DNA of 64,000 bases from Nocardia cyriacigeorgica (GTDB taxonomy: Bacteria > Actinomycetota > Actinomycetes > Mycobacteriales > Mycobacteriaceae). Shown piece by piece: positions 7,919 to 18,390 of the stretch (positions are counted from its first letter, which is position 1; each line of letters starts with the position of its first letter). Both the position numbers and the translations under genes were made by a program. Under the pieces are notes generated by a model. It ran no database searches, was not told where the DNA came from, and saw only the letters and a program-made list of their open reading frames with translations. The stretch is from contig NZ_JARWNX010000051.1 of NCBI RefSeq assembly GCF_029868385.1, positions 1 through 64,000 on the forward strand, written 5' to 3'.

Positions 7919-9338
7919 CGGCGTGGGCGAAATCGGCGGCGGCGGTGGCGAAGCGGTGGACCGATTCGGGGTTACCGGCGGGGTGGGTGTGCAGGTAGGA
8001 GGCGTGGACGCGGTGCACGATCGCGCCTTCGCGGACCCGTTCACCGGCGGTGTGCCAGCCCCAGGCGGGTGCGTCGGCGCCGGTGCCGAGTAGGCGGGTG
8101 CGGTGGAATTCGTGGCCGCGCACGCGCTGCCCCGCCTGCCACAGCGGTGAATCCACCAGGGCGACCGCATCGCGATAGCCAAGGGTGAGACGGGGGCCGA
8201 ATTCGGCTGTCGCGTCGATGACTCCGGCCATGGCGTGTCCGTCCAGCGCGCGGGTCAGATACAGCAGGCCCGCGCATTCGGCATGGATGGGCATCCCCCG
8301 CCGCGCGGCGGCCGCCACCGCCGCCAGCAGGCGCGTATTGGCGGCGAGATCAGCGGCATGTTCTTCCGGGAACCCGCCGGGCAGCACCAGGCCCGCTGTC
8401 CCCCTCGGCAATTCGTCGTGCAATGGATCGAAGACCACCACCCGCGCCCCCGCCGCCACGAGCAGTTCACGATGCTCGGCGTACCCGAAGGTGAACGCCG
8501 CTCCCCCGGCCATAGCAATCACCGGCCCGCCACCCGGCGGCTCGGACGAGAGCCCGAGGCTCGCCGGGCCAAGGCTGGCGGTATCGGCCCCGGCACGGAG
8601 CGCAGTGGCGGGATCCCAGGCCGGGCCGGTGGTCGAGGAGGCGGCCAGGGCCGCGATGGCGCGCAGGTCGAGGTGGGCGGCGGCGAGTTCGGTCATGGCG
8701 TCGACGGCGGCGGTGGCGGCGGCGCCGTGTTCGACGGCCGGGATCAGGCCCAGATGCCGGGACGGGACTTCGAGCTGAGGCATGCGCGGCAGACAACCGA
8801 GCACCGGCAGACCGACACGGTCGCATGCGGCGCGCAGCACCTGTTCATGACGTTCGCTGCCGACACGGTTGAGGATCACCCCACCGAGACGGATCGAACT
8901 GTCGTAGGTGGCGAATCCGTGCAGCAGGGCCGCCAGGCTCTGACTGTGGCCCCTGGCATCCACCACCAGCACGACGGGCGCACCGAGCAGCCCGGCGACC
9001 TGCGCGGTCGAGCCTTCGGCGACCGGGCGGGCGTCGGCAGCGTCGATGCGGCCGTCGAACAGCCCCATCACCCCCTCCACCACCGCCAGATCGCATCCCG
9101 TCGCACCGTGCCGATACATCGGCACCACCCGTTCGACGCCCACCAGCACCGGATCCAGATTGCGTCCAGGTCTCCCCGCCGCCAGCCCATGGTATCCAGG
9201 GTCGATGTAATCGGGTCCCACCTTGAACGGCGCGACCCGATGCCCCGCCCGCCGCAGCGCCCCCACGAGGCCCGTCGCGACGGTCGTCTTCCCACTCCCC
9301 GAGGCAGGCGCCGCGATCACCACCGCGGGCGCACTCAT
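7905..9338 (-). CDS. cobB: Cobyrinate a,c-diamide synthase
   Basis: This protein of about 477 residues amidates the a and c carboxylates of (hydrogeno)cobyrinate using glutamine and ATP. The N-terminal MinD-like domain has the P-loop APASGSGKTTVATGL and the family motif FKVGPDYIDPGYH, followed by EGVMGLFDG. The C-terminal glutamine-amidotransferase domain starts near residue 275 with VIAMAGGAAFTFGY and contains LPGGFPEE, the nucleophile region HAECAGLLYL and a late GHEFHRT. The start is ATG 9338, or GTG 9341 one codon earlier. It follows cobO after a 367-base gap and overlaps the cobE-like gene. Confidence 0.95.
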   Translation of the reverse strand: MSAPAVVIAAPASGSGKTTVATGLVGALRRAGHRVAPFKVGPDYIDPGYHGLAAGRPGRNLDPVLVGVERVVPMYRHGATGCDLAVVEGVMGLFDGRIDAADARPVAEGSTAQVAGLLGAPVVLVVDARGHSQSLAALLHGFATYDSSIRLGGVILNRVGSERHEQVLRAACDRVGLPVLGCLPRMPQLEVPSRHLGLIPAVEHGAAATAAVDAMTELAAAHLDLRAIAALAASSTTGPAWDPATALRAGADTASLGPASLGLSSEPPGGGPVIAMAGGAAFTFGYAEHRELLVAAGARVVVFDPLHDELPRGTAGLVLPGGFPEEHAADLAANTRLLAAVAAAARRGMPIHAECAGLLYLTRALDGHAMAGVIDATAEFGPRLTLGYRDAVALVDSPLWQAGQRVRGHEFHRTRLLGTGADAPAWGWHTAGERVREGAIVHRVHASYLHTHPAGNPESVHRFATAAADFAHADAVG

Positions 9339-9715
9339 CACCGCCGCCCGTTCGGCCGCCGCGACTGCTCCGGCCGCGCCTGATCTCGAGCCGGGTGGCG
9401 GCCGGTTCGATCACGGCGTCGATACGGCCGCGTTCCACTGCGATCCACGGTTCGCCCACGATCAGCGGGACCACACGCGGCTTCTCCGACCCGGCCGAGC
9501 ATCCCGTCGCCCACGTCGACCCCGCCGATCTGGGCGCGGCCACGCACACCGAGACCGCTCGCACGCCGTACGAGAGGCTGGGAAGCTGCGGGAGATCCTG
9601 GACGTACGACCGATATCGCGCACCCCCATGTGGCGGTCACCTCGGATGCCGCCCCTCGCGCGGGACCGGACGAACCGGGGTGTGCTCCGGCACCGGGCAC
9701 GGCGGTACTCACCAT
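9338..9715 (-). CDS. Doubtful 125-residue ORF filling the cobO-cobB gap
   Basis: The gap of 367 bases between cobO and cobB is spanned by one open frame. Its ATG (9715) overlaps the cobO stop as ATGGTGA and its TGA stop overlaps the cobB ATG as TGATG, which is ideal for coupling. The evidence for coding is mixed: the first third has poor third-position bias and the last third is Arg-rich. A segment readable as VVPLIVGEPWIAVERGRIDAV lies in a neighbouring minus frame, which would need a frameshift. It could be a small gene, a decayed gene, or an untranslated spacer. No cobalamin-riboswitch box is evident. Confidence 0.25.
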   Translation of the reverse strand: MVSTAVPGAGAHPGSSGPARGAASEVTATWGCAISVVRPGSPAASQPLVRRASGLGVRGRAQIGGVDVGDGMLGRVGEAACGPADRGRTVDRSGTRPYRRRDRTGRHPARDQARPEQSRRPNGRR

Positions 9716-10323
9716 TCGATACCGCGCTGGCCCTTGCGCCCCGCATCCATCGGGTGTTTGACCTTGGTCATCTCGGTGACCAGATCGGCGGCCTCGACGA
9801 GGGCGGCGGGGGCGTCGCGGCCGGTGATGACGACATGTTGGTTACCGGGCCGGTTGCGCAGGGTGTCGACGACCTCGTCCACCTCGACCCAGCCCCATTT
9901 CAGCGGGTAGGTGAACTCGTCCAGCACATAGAAGCGGTGCTGTTCGGCCGCCAGCCGGCGGGCGATCTCCTGCCATCCGGCCAGCGCGGCGGCGGCGTGA
10001 TCTTCCTCGGTGCCGTGTTTACGGGTCCAGGACCAGCCTTCGCCCATCTTGTGCCATTCGACCGCGCCACCGGCGCCGGTTTCCTCGTGTAGTCGGCCGA
10101 GGGTGCGGAAGGCGGCTTCCTCGCCGACCTTCCATTTGGCGCTCTTCACGAACTGGAACACCGCCACATCGAAGCCCTGATTCCAGGCACGCAGCGCCAT
10201 CCCGAACGCGGCGGTGGATTTGCCCTTCCCCGGCCCGGTGTGCACGGCGAGCACGGGCTGATTGCGGCGCTGCCGGGTCGTCAGACCGTCGTCCGGAATG
10301 GTCTCCGGCACTCCCTGTGGCAT
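9709..10323 (-). CDS. cobO: Cob(I)yrinic acid a,c-diamide adenosyltransferase
   Basis: This 204-residue CobA/CobO/BtuR-type protein adenosylates the corrinoid cobalt from ATP. It has the P-loop GPGKGKSTAAFG near residues 30-41, then VAVFQFVKSAKWKVGE, the Walker-B-like YVLDEFTYPLKWGW and VVITGRDAP. The C-terminal MDAGRKGQRGIEW is the usual family end. The start has a strong GAGGAG five bases upstream. It lies between the chelatase-like gene (79-base gap) and cobB in the conserved order of mycobacteria. Confidence 0.96.
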   Translation of the reverse strand: MPQGVPETIPDDGLTTRQRRNQPVLAVHTGPGKGKSTAAFGMALRAWNQGFDVAVFQFVKSAKWKVGEEAAFRTLGRLHEETGAGGAVEWHKMGEGWSWTRKHGTEEDHAAAALAGWQEIARRLAAEQHRFYVLDEFTYPLKWGWVEVDEVVDTLRNRPGNQHVVITGRDAPAALVEAADLVTEMTKVKHPMDAGRKGQRGIEW

Positions 10324-10402
10324 CGAATCTCCTCAACTGATCGCTGAATACCGGTGGGCCGAACTCCACGCGGCCGCCCCCGCCGCTCCGCGCTTCGTGC
10401 GG

Positions 10403-12442
10403 TCACGCCGCGCGGCCGACCCCCGCGCCGGTCGACCGCGCCGATTCGCGCACCGCACCGGCCACCGCATCGCCGGTCAGCTCGCCCAACCGCACACATT
10501 CCCCCCGCAATTCACGGGCCAGTTCGGCAGCGAGACCCAATCGGATCATGCCGCGTTCGCAGTCGACGATCATCGCCGTCACCGCATCGGAGGCGAGCAG
10601 CCGCGCGGCGATGCGGGCGCGGATCACCGGATCGGTACCGCCGGTGGCGCGACCGTCGGTGAGCAGCACCAGCATCGGGCGGCGGCGCGGATCGCGCACC
10701 CGTTCCCGCTGGACGACCTCGCGCGCCTTCAGCAGACCGGCGGCCAGCGGAGTCTTTCCCCCGGTACGCATCCCGGACAGTCGCCGCACAGCGATATCGA
10801 CCGACGATGTCGGCGGCAGCACCAGCTCCGCCTCCGCGCCGCGCACGGTGATCACCGCGACCTTGTCCCGGCGCTGATAGGCGTCGCGCAGCAGCGCGAC
10901 CACGGCGCCGGTGACCGCCGACAGCCGATCCCGCGCCGCCATCGAACCGGAGGCGTCGACCACGAACACCACCAGATTGCCTTCGCGCCCTTCGCGATAG
11001 GCACCGCGCAGGTCGTCGGATTCCAGCCGCAGCGGGCCGTTGGCCCGGCCGCGCGCCCGTTGATGCGGTGCGGCGGCGAAAACCGTGCCCAGCAGATGCA
11101 GTCCGCCCGCAGTCTCGGTGTCCGGGCGCACCGTCCGGCCCTGCCGGGTCTGCGCGCGGGAGCGACGGCCGGGCGCGCCCTCACCGACACCCGGCACTTC
11201 CCAGCGCGGCGGCCGCACCGAGGACTGGGCGGGGGCGCTGGTGCGGCCGGTACCGCGCGGTCCGTCGCGGCCTTCGGGCGAATCCTGTCCGCCGCCAGGT
11301 GAATCCGGTCCACCGTCGGGATCGTCGTCGGGGTCGTCCTTGGCTGAGCCGGAGTCGGCGGCGTGCTCGCCTTCGGCGTCGGACTGCGGTCCGCGCTCGT
11401 CGTTATCGGGTTCGGGTGCCCGTTCGGCTTCCTCGGCGGCATCGCGCATGGCCTCGTCGAGCTGCTCCTCGCTGATACCCGGCTCATCGAACGGATCGCG
11501 CCTGCGCCGATGCGGCAGAGCCAGTTCGGCGGCGACCCGCACATCGTCCTCGGTGACGGTATCGCTGCCACGCCACGCGGCGTGCGCGGTGGCGGTGCGG
11601 GCAACGACGAGGTCCGCGCGCATACCGTCCACATCGAAGGCCGCGCACAATGCGGCGATCCGGCGCAGCTCCACATCGTCGAGCGCGACCTCGGGCAGCC
11701 GGTCGCGGGCGGTGAGAATGCGCTGGGCGACCTCGCGGTCGGCGGCGGTGTAGCGGGCGGCGAATCCGGCAGGGTCGGCCTCGTAGTCGAGGCGGCGGCG
11801 CACCACCGCCATCCGCACGTCGACCTCGCGGGAGGCGGCCACGTCGACGGTCAGGCCGAAGCGGTCCAGCAGTTGCGGCCGCAGTTCGCCCTCTTCCGGG
11901 TTCATGGTGCCGACCAGCACGAACCGGGCGGGATGCGAATGTGAGACGCCGTCGCGTTCGATGTGCACCCGGCCCATGGCGGCGGCGTCGAGCAGCACGT
12001 CCACCAGATGGTCGTGCAGCAGGTTCACCTCGTCGACGTACAGCACGCCGTGGTGGGCGGCGGCCAGCAGGCCCGGTCGGAACGCCTGCTCACCGTCGCG
12101 CAGGACCCGCTCCAGATCCAGTGAACCCACCACGCGGTCCTCGGTGGCGCCGACCGGGAGTTCCACCAGCCGGGCCGGACGCGCGCCGGTATCGTCCACC
12201 ACCGGCGGCAGCAGCTGGGCCAGCGCGCGCACGACCGTCGATTTGGCGGTGCCCTTCTCACCTCGGACCAGCACACCGCCGATCCCCGGATGCACCGCGC
12301 ACAGGATCAATGCCAGTTGCAGCTGTTGTTGCCCGACGACCGCCGAGAACGGGAACCCGGCCTCGTCGCCGACGCCACCGGGCGGGCGCACCGCACCGGG
12401 CTCGGCGGACGACACTGCGGTTTCGGCATGCGACACGGACAC
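10403..12442 (-). CDS. Fused magnesium/cobalt-chelatase-like AAA+ and VWA protein
   Basis: This 679-residue protein fuses a ChlI/BchI-type AAA+ ATPase to a ChlD/BchD-type VWA domain, like M. tuberculosis Rv2850c. The ATPase has Walker [10 protein letters not shown] (about 61-69), Walker [13 protein letters not shown] and the sensor [18 protein letters not shown]. An acidic Asp/Gly/Pro-rich linker (about 330-410) follows. The VWA domain has the MIDAS motif DASGSM with a later TGGKTPL and [10 protein letters not shown]. Position beside cobO/cobB suggests a part in cobalt insertion, but no CobN is visible in the window. It may instead be a MoxR-like chaperone. Confidence 0.88.
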   Translation of the reverse strand: MSVSHAETAVSSAEPGAVRPPGGVGDEAGFPFSAVVGQQQLQLALILCAVHPGIGGVLVRGEKGTAKSTVVRALAQLLPPVVDDTGARPARLVELPVGATEDRVVGSLDLERVLRDGEQAFRPGLLAAAHHGVLYVDEVNLLHDHLVDVLLDAAAMGRVHIERDGVSHSHPARFVLVGTMNPEEGELRPQLLDRFGLTVDVAASREVDVRMAVVRRRLDYEADPAGFAARYTAADREVAQRILTARDRLPEVALDDVELRRIAALCAAFDVDGMRADLVVARTATAHAAWRGSDTVTEDDVRVAAELALPHRRRRDPFDEPGISEEQLDEAMRDAAEEAERAPEPDNDERGPQSDAEGEHAADSGSAKDDPDDDPDGGPDSPGGGQDSPEGRDGPRGTGRTSAPAQSSVRPPRWEVPGVGEGAPGRRSRAQTRQGRTVRPDTETAGGLHLLGTVFAAAPHQRARGRANGPLRLESDDLRGAYREGREGNLVVFVVDASGSMAARDRLSAVTGAVVALLRDAYQRRDKVAVITVRGAEAELVLPPTSSVDIAVRRLSGMRTGGKTPLAAGLLKAREVVQRERVRDPRRRPMLVLLTDGRATGGTDPVIRARIAARLLASDAVTAMIVDCERGMIRLGLAAELARELRGECVRLGELTGDAVAGAVRESARSTGAGVGRAA

Positions 12443-12634
12443 GCTTCGACTCTAGGCCGCGCGACGTGCCTCGCCTACTCCGACCGCTGTGTTCGGCCGG
12501 GACGGCCCGGTCAGCGCGGTCGCCGGGTCGGTCCGGCGACCGCGGTGCACAGCCGACGGGTGACCACGCGCGGGGGCCGAGCACGCACCGGGTGGCACAG
12601 GCGCACCGTAGCCACCCCGAAGGTCTCGAGCGAT

Positions 12635-13084
12635 CTACCCCTTGCGCATGGGCACGTGCGCGACACCGTCTTCGACGAATTCCTCGCCGTCGACTTCGAA
12701 GCCGTGCTTGCGGTACAGGTCGATCAGATACGTCTGCGCGTTGATCCGGACGGTGAACGAACCCGCCTCCGCCAGCGCCGCCTGGAGCAGACGGGTGGTG
12801 TAGCCGTGCCCGCGGGCCGGGACCGCCGTACAGAGGCGTCCGATGCGGAACGACTTCACCCCGTCGTGGTGCTCTTCGAGCAGCCGTAGGGTCGCGATGA
12901 CCTCACCTTCGTCGTCGAGCCACAGATGGCGCGTCTCCGGTAGCAGATCCAGTCCGTCCAGTTCCGGGTACGCGCATTTCTGTTCTACGACAAACACTTC
13001 GACGCGAAGTTTCAACAGCTGGTACAGGGTGGCGGTATCGAGATCCTGCGCCCATGACCGTTTGAGAGCAACCGTTGACATCAT
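12635..13084 (-). CDS. ElaA-family GNAT acetyltransferase
   Basis: This 149-residue protein matches ElaA-type GNAT proteins: LYQLLKLRVEVFVVEQKCAYPELDG is the family signature, followed by RHLWLDDEGEVIATLRLL and the acetyl-CoA loop GRLCTAVPARGHGYTTRLL. The substrate is unknown. It sits 18 bases downstream of mqo and upstream of the chelatase gene, matching the Rv2851c position in M. tuberculosis, which supports vertical descent. Confidence 0.9.
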   Translation of the reverse strand: MMSTVALKRSWAQDLDTATLYQLLKLRVEVFVVEQKCAYPELDGLDLLPETRHLWLDDEGEVIATLRLLEEHHDGVKSFRIGRLCTAVPARGHGYTTRLLQAALAEAGSFTVRINAQTYLIDLYRKHGFEVDGEEFVEDGVAHVPMRKG

Positions 13085-13102
13085 CGCGTCTTGCTATCAC
13101 AC

Positions 13103-14626
13103 CTACGCCGTCGGCGCGACCCCCACGGGGTTCGGCGTGGCGACGGAATCGAGCTGCAAGGCCTTGGAGGTCCAGTCCCAGACCTCCTGGAACAGGGCCT
13201 GATTCTCGGACAGCTTCACCCCGAGCGAGGGCACCATTTCCTTCAGCTTCGGGGTCCAGTCGGCGTACTCGCGCGGGAAGCAGCGCTGCAAGACGTCGAG
13301 CATGGCGGTAACGCAGGTGGAGGCGCCGGGGGAAGCGCCGAGCAGACCGGCGATGGTGCCGTCCTGCGCCGCGATGACGGCGGTACCGAGTTCGAGCACA
13401 CCGCCGATGCCCTTGCGGCGGATGATCTGCACACGCTGACCGGCGGTGATGATCTCCCAGTCGTTGCCGTCGGCGCGTGGGATGAACTCCTCCATCGTGT
13501 ACACCTTGCCCGCCTGCGATTTGGCGAGTTCGGACACCAGGTACTTGACCAGGCCCAGTTCGGTGACGCCGACGCCGAGCATGGGGGCGATATTGCCCGG
13601 CCGGATCGACTTGAACAGGTCGGTGTACTTACCGTCCTTGAGGAACATCGGGGTCCAGCCCGCGTACGGGCCGAACAGCAGACCGGGCTTGCCGTTGATG
13701 ACGCGGGTGTCCAGATGCGGCACCGACATCGGCGGGGCGCCGACCGCCGCCTTGCCGTAGACCTTGGCGTCGTGGCTGGCGATCAGCTCGGGGTTGGTGC
13801 AGCGCAGGAACTGGCCGCTGACCGGGAACCCGGCGAAGCCCTTGATCTCCCTGATGCCCGATTTCTGCAACAGCGGCAGCGCGCCACCACCGGCGCCGAC
13901 GAAGACGAACTTGCTGATCACGGTGCGCGTCTTGCCATTGCGCAGATTGCGCACCTTGACCCGCCAGGTGCCGTCGGACTGCTTGCTCAGATCGCGCACC
14001 TCATGACCGAAGGCGATGTCCGCGCCGGTCGAGCCGATGTAGGCGAGCAGCTGCTTGGTCAGCGAGCCGAAGTCGATATCGGTGCCCGCATCGGTCCAGT
14101 TCAGCGCGACGGGCTCGGAGAAGTCGCGCCCGCGCGCCATCAGCGGCAGCCTGCGGGAGAACTCGTCGGGGCTGTCGATGAACTCCATACCGGCGAACAG
14201 CGGATGCGGCGCCAGCGCCTCATAACGCTTTCGCAGGTACTGCGCGTCGTCGGCGCCGTGGGTGAAGCTGACGTGCGGGATCGGGTTGATGAACCGGGAC
14301 GGATCGTCGAGCACCCCGTTCTCCACGGCGTAGGCCCAGAACTGCCGTGAGACCTGGAAGCGCTCGTTGATGTCGACGGCCTTGCTCACGTCGACCGAAC
14401 CGTCGGGCTTCTGCGGGCTGTAGTTCAGCTCACACAGCGCCGAATGGCCGGTGCCCGCATTGTTCCACGGATCGCTGCTCTCGGCGGCGGCGGCGTCGAG
14501 GCGCTCGAACACCGAGATCGACCACTCCGGCTGCAACTGACGAAGCAGCGCACCGAGGGTGGCGCTCATGATCCCGGCACCGATGAGTACTACATCGGTC
14601 TTTTCAGTCAGGTCAGCGTTCGGCAC
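13103..14626 (-). CDS. mqo: Malate:quinone oxidoreductase
   Basis: This 507-residue FAD enzyme oxidises malate to oxaloacetate at the membrane and passes electrons to quinone. The N-terminal dinucleotide fold is [17 protein letters not shown] (about 12-28). Family marks include [31 protein letters not shown] and the C-terminal [13 protein letters not shown]. The start is GTG with AAGGAAG upstream. Length is normal for the family. It matches the Rv2852c position. Confidence 0.96.
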   Translation of the reverse strand: MPNADLTEKTDVVLIGAGIMSATLGALLRQLQPEWSISVFERLDAAAAESSDPWNNAGTGHSALCELNYSPQKPDGSVDVSKAVDINERFQVSRQFWAYAVENGVLDDPSRFINPIPHVSFTHGADDAQYLRKRYEALAPHPLFAGMEFIDSPDEFSRRLPLMARGRDFSEPVALNWTDAGTDIDFGSLTKQLLAYIGSTGADIAFGHEVRDLSKQSDGTWRVKVRNLRNGKTRTVISKFVFVGAGGGALPLLQKSGIREIKGFAGFPVSGQFLRCTNPELIASHDAKVYGKAAVGAPPMSVPHLDTRVINGKPGLLFGPYAGWTPMFLKDGKYTDLFKSIRPGNIAPMLGVGVTELGLVKYLVSELAKSQAGKVYTMEEFIPRADGNDWEIITAGQRVQIIRRKGIGGVLELGTAVIAAQDGTIAGLLGASPGASTCVTAMLDVLQRCFPREYADWTPKLKEMVPSLGVKLSENQALFQEVWDWTSKALQLDSVATPNPVGVAPTA

Positions 14627-14909
14627 GGGTAGATCGACTTCCTTGTCCTTGTGCGCGGTCCCACCGGCTGCGGTGGCTCCGCCAGGGGCACGGGCACTAT
14701 GCGGTTGTAACGAAATCCCGCGTCGTCACCGACACGGGCGTCGGCGGAATGTAGGTTACCCGCCGTTCACCTACCGCCAATTGTGCACCTCACCACCGCG
14801 CAGACCAGCAACGAACCTGCCGAATGTGACAAAGATTCCTCCCGGCGCGCCGCCGCGCCCGCTCACCGGGCGGGCCTTCACCCGACGGGCGGACGTCGCT
14901 TAGATTGAG

Positions 14910-15971
14910 GTGGTGACATACGAGACCTCACTCGGCTCGCCCACCACGACCCGGACCGCCGACTGGCAGCCCGACATCCTCGGCGCGGGCTATGAGCAGC
15001 GCACCCTCGACCTCGGGCCGGACCCCGACGGCGAGGGCGAGGCGGTGGCCACCCTGGTACGCCACGTCCCCACCGGTACGGCGACCACCGAGAGCGCGGT
15101 GCTCTACGTCCACGGTTTCACCGACTACTTCTTCCAGCAGCATCTGGCCGAGCATTTCGCCGCCCGCGGCCACCGCTTCTACGCGCTGGACCTGCGCAAA
15201 TGCGGTCGGTCGCTGCGCGAGGGCCAGACGCCGCACTATGTCAGCGATCTGGCGCTCTACGACGACGAGCTGAACGAGGCGCTGCGCGTCGTCCGCGCCG
15301 AGACCGGCGACGATGTGCTGCTGGTCGCGCACTCCACCGGTGGCCTCGTACTACCGCTGTGGCTGGACCGGTTGAACCGGGCCGGTGGCACCGCGGCGGC
15401 GGGTATCACCGGGCTGGTGCTCAACAGCCCCTGGTTCGATCTCCAGGGCCCGTCCTACTACCGCACCGTCGGCACACCGCTCATCCACGCGCTCGGCCGG
15501 TTGCGGTCGAGGGACGAGCTGCCGCTGGCCAAGACCGACGCCTACGGCGCGAGTCTGCATCACACCGCGTCCGGGGAATGGGACTACAACCTCGACTGGA
15601 AGCCACTGCACGGCTTCCCGGTCCGCTTCGGATGGCTGCGTGCCATCCGGCGCGGGCAGGCGCGGCTGCACGCCGGTCTCGATATCGGGGTGCCGTCGCT
15701 GCTGTTGCGTTCGCGGTTGACGACGTTCGCCCGCAAGTACGGCCCGGCCGTCGACGTGGCGGACGCGGTGCTCGACGTCAGGCAGATCCAGCGCTGGGCG
15801 GGCTGCCTGGGTGATCGCACCTCCATCGTGCCGATCGACGGCGCCCGCCATGACGTGTTCCTGTCCTCGGCGCAACCGCTGGCCAGGGCGTTCGAGGAAC
15901 TGGATGCCTGGCTGGACTGGCTGGCCGCCTACCGGCGCGGCCTGGCCGATTCACCAGAGGCTGGTGCGTAG
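14910..15971 (+). CDS. Alpha/beta hydrolase (serine hydrolase, lysophospholipase-like)
   Basis: This 353-residue cytosolic hydrolase has VLYVHGFTDYFFQQHLAEHFA (oxyanion region), HFYALDLRKCGRS-like sequence, and the nucleophile elbow VAHSTGGLVLPLWLDRL near residue 140. The late acid/base region includes IVPIDGARHDVFLS, with the likely catalytic His. It is the counterpart of the Rv2854 hydrolase by position and pattern. Two adjacent GTG starts exist (14910, 14913) and no strong ribosome-binding site picks between them. The 3' end overlaps the next, convergent gene by 21 bases. Confidence 0.9.
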   Translation: MVTYETSLGSPTTTRTADWQPDILGAGYEQRTLDLGPDPDGEGEAVATLVRHVPTGTATTESAVLYVHGFTDYFFQQHLAEHFAARGHRFYALDLRKCGRSLREGQTPHYVSDLALYDDELNEALRVVRAETGDDVLLVAHSTGGLVLPLWLDRLNRAGGTAAAGITGLVLNSPWFDLQGPSYYRTVGTPLIHALGRLRSRDELPLAKTDAYGASLHHTASGEWDYNLDWKPLHGFPVRFGWLRAIRRGQARLHAGLDIGVPSLLLRSRLTTFARKYGPAVDVADAVLDVRQIQRWAGCLGDRTSIVPIDGARHDVFLSSAQPLARAFEELDAWLDWLAAYRRGLADSPEAGA

Positions 15972-16514
15972 CACGATCTCGGTGGCCAGTTCGTGGTCGG
16001 CTTCGAGCGCCACATTGTCGACGTCGACGCCGACCACCCGGAACTCGCCGTAGACATAGCGTCCCGAGGTGTCGGCCACCGAGCGCGGTAGCGCCTTGGT
16101 GACCAGCACCGTGGTCGGTAGCTCGACGGCCCGGCACTCCGGGTCGAGCACCGCGCCCTCGGCATCGGGTACCGCGGGATGGCCGCGATCGGCGACGACC
16201 AGGCTGATGAAGCGCCCGAACCCGGTGGCGCACACCTGCCAGGCGACGCTGGCCCCGGCGCCGCGTCCGGCCACGTTCACCCAGGGCACGCCGAGTTCGT
16301 CCAGGATGGCGTAGACGCCGGTGGTGTCGAGTCGGTCGACGGTCTCCACCGCGATGGTGCGCAGATCGGAGTTGTGCAGCCGGGCGCACACCCGGTCGTA
16401 GACATCGGGCGGGTCGCCCGCGTCGGGTAGCAGCAAGACGCTGTGCTGAGTTTCCGGGCCGTCGACCCGTACCGTCCATTCCCGGTCGCCGACCGCAATC
16501 CGCCGAGACTTCAT
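15951..16514 (-). CDS. Small alpha/beta-hydrolase-like protein
   Basis: About 187 residues. The sequence has the strand-turn pattern of an alpha/beta hydrolase (WTVRVDGPETQHSVLLLPDAGD, then VNVAGRGAGASVAWQV in place of the nucleophile elbow). The elbow reads GRGAG rather than GxSxG, so the catalytic Ser is missing and the protein may not be a hydrolase. The frame is open upstream to 16607 but that part looks non-coding, so the ATG at 16514 is preferred. Function unknown. Confidence 0.65.
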   Translation of the reverse strand: MKSRRIAVGDREWTVRVDGPETQHSVLLLPDAGDPPDVYDRVCARLHNSDLRTIAVETVDRLDTTGVYAILDELGVPWVNVAGRGAGASVAWQVCATGFGRFISLVVADRGHPAVPDAEGAVLDPECRAVELPTTVLVTKALPRSVADTSGRYVYGEFRVVGVDVDNVALEADHELATEIVLRTSLW

Positions 16515-16688
16515 GCGCAAGGACGCTACACCGGCGGCGCGAACGGTAGCGACTTGTCGGCCGAAACCGCTGGCCCAACGTGAATTCGCTGATCGCATGC
16601 GGATCACGGTGACCGGGGCGCGGTCCGCGCGGCTGCGGCCGCGATGTCCACGACGACCGCCTCGGCCGTGGCGAACGTCACGGCCGGG

Positions 16689-18299
16689 TCAGTGGGTGAG
16701 GTCCATGGTGGCGCGGCTCGTCACGATGTTCGGCATGCCCTTCGGCGCGCCGGTGGTGATCAGTCGTTCGAGCGCGCTCTGGTCGAGATGGTGCTCCATC
16801 AGGTCGGCGAGCAGGTCGAGCTGGGCGGTGCGGATCTCCGCCACAGAGGTGTCGGGCGCGATGCGGAATCCGGTGCGCCCGGCGCGGGCGGCGACCTCGG
16901 TGAGCCAGGCGCGACGGAATTCGTCGGATTCCATCAGGCCGTGCACATGGGTGCCCCAGACCGCGTCGCGGGCGCTGCCCTCGACCATCTCTGACGGCCT
17001 CCGGCCCGCCGATGAGGACCGCTGTTCGCCGAGGTGATCAGCCGGGTAGGGGGCACCGTCGGGCCGCAGGTGCAGCCAGTGCGGATCCCCCGTGCGGCGG
17101 ACCCTCCCGTGGTGGATTTCGTAGCCGTGCAGGGGGATTCCGGTCCGACCGACACCGACGACCCGCCGCAGAATTTTGTCCGCGCCGAATTCGATCGTCA
17201 GGTCGAGCAGACCGAGTCCGTCGATCGCGCCTGCCGCCGATTCCACCTCGTCGACGATCTGCGCCCCGAGCATCTGATATCCCCCGCAGATCCCCAGGAT
17301 CGGTGCGCCCACGGCGGCACGGGCCTTCAGCGCGTCGGCCAGCCCGGTGCGGCGCAACCAGCGCAGATCGTCCACCGTCGCCTTGCTGCCCGGCACCACC
17401 ACCAGATCGACCCCGGTCAATCGCGACGGCTCACTCACCCAGCGCACCGACACACCGGGTTCGCAGGCCAGGGCCTCGACATCGGTGGAGTTGGAGATAC
17501 GGGGCAGCCGGATCGCCGCGACGTTCAACCATTCGCTGCCCACCGGCGGACGCGGACGACCGACCGGCGCGTCGGCGACGGTGCCGAGCGAATCCTCGGC
17601 GTCGATCCACAGTTCGTCGCTGAACGGGACGACGCCGAGGGTCGGGCGGCCGGTGAGCGCGGTGAGCTGGTCGAGGCCGGGGCGCAGCAACTCGACGTCA
17701 CCGCGGAACTTGTTGATCACGAACCCGGAGATCAGTTGCTGGTCTTGCGGTTCCAGGATCGCCAGCGTGCCGAACAGATGGGCCAGCACACCGCCGCGAT
17801 CGATATCGCCGACGATCAGCACGGGCAGTTCGGCCGCACGCGCCAGCCCCATGTTCGCCAGGTCGGTGGCGCGCAGATTGATCTCGGCGGGCGATCCGGC
17901 GCCCTCACAGATCACCACATCGACCTCGGCGCGCAAGGCCGCCAGTTCCTCCGCGACTATTCCGCGCAGCCACCGACGATGCCGGAAGTAGTCGCCCGCC
18001 CCGACCGTGTCGACGGCCCGGCCGCGCACCACCAGCTGTGAGCGCCGATCGCTGCCCGGTTTGAGCAGCACCGGATTGAAGCGGACGCTGGGCTCGAGCC
18101 CGCACGCGTGCGCCTGCAAGGCCTGGGCTCGCCCGATCTCGCCGCCGTCGAGAGTGACGACGGAATTGTTCGACATGTTCTGCGCCTTGAACGGCGCCAC
18201 CCGCACACCCCGCCGGGCCAGCATCCGGCACAGGCCCGCCACGACGACGCTCTTACCGGCGTCGGAAGTGGTTCCCGCGACCAGCAGCGCGCCCTTCAT
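16689..18299 (-). CDS. cobQ: Cobyric acid synthase
   Basis: This 536-residue enzyme amidates the b, d, e and g carboxylates of adenosylcobyrinate a,c-diamide. The N-terminal ATPase domain has [17 protein letters not shown], then [14 protein letters not shown] and [12 protein letters not shown], all family signatures. The amidotransferase domain has the nucleophile region [12 protein letters not shown] and a terminal [11 protein letters not shown] with the catalytic His. It is separated from cobB/cobO by about 6 kb and lies 91 bases downstream of map in the same direction. Confidence 0.96.
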   Translation of the reverse strand: MKGALLVAGTTSDAGKSVVVAGLCRMLARRGVRVAPFKAQNMSNNSVVTLDGGEIGRAQALQAHACGLEPSVRFNPVLLKPGSDRRSQLVVRGRAVDTVGAGDYFRHRRWLRGIVAEELAALRAEVDVVICEGAGSPAEINLRATDLANMGLARAAELPVLIVGDIDRGGVLAHLFGTLAILEPQDQQLISGFVINKFRGDVELLRPGLDQLTALTGRPTLGVVPFSDELWIDAEDSLGTVADAPVGRPRPPVGSEWLNVAAIRLPRISNSTDVEALACEPGVSVRWVSEPSRLTGVDLVVVPGSKATVDDLRWLRRTGLADALKARAAVGAPILGICGGYQMLGAQIVDEVESAAGAIDGLGLLDLTIEFGADKILRRVVGVGRTGIPLHGYEIHHGRVRRTGDPHWLHLRPDGAPYPADHLGEQRSSSAGRRPSEMVEGSARDAVWGTHVHGLMESDEFRRAWLTEVAARAGRTGFRIAPDTSVAEIRTAQLDLLADLMEHHLDQSALERLITTGAPKGMPNIVTSRATMDLTH

Positions 18300-18390
18300 C
18301 CGGCATCCGCGGGTGCGCGGCGGCGTCCGACCGCGAGCAGACCGGCCCGGCCGGAACCGTGCGTCTCGCAGTGGGCGCCGACCGCCGGGT

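Noticed and set aside
9342-9708. Cobalamin riboswitch upstream of cobB
   Set aside because: No convincing B12 box (AGCCAGGAGACCTGCC-like) was found on the minus strand; the best match shares only a short core.
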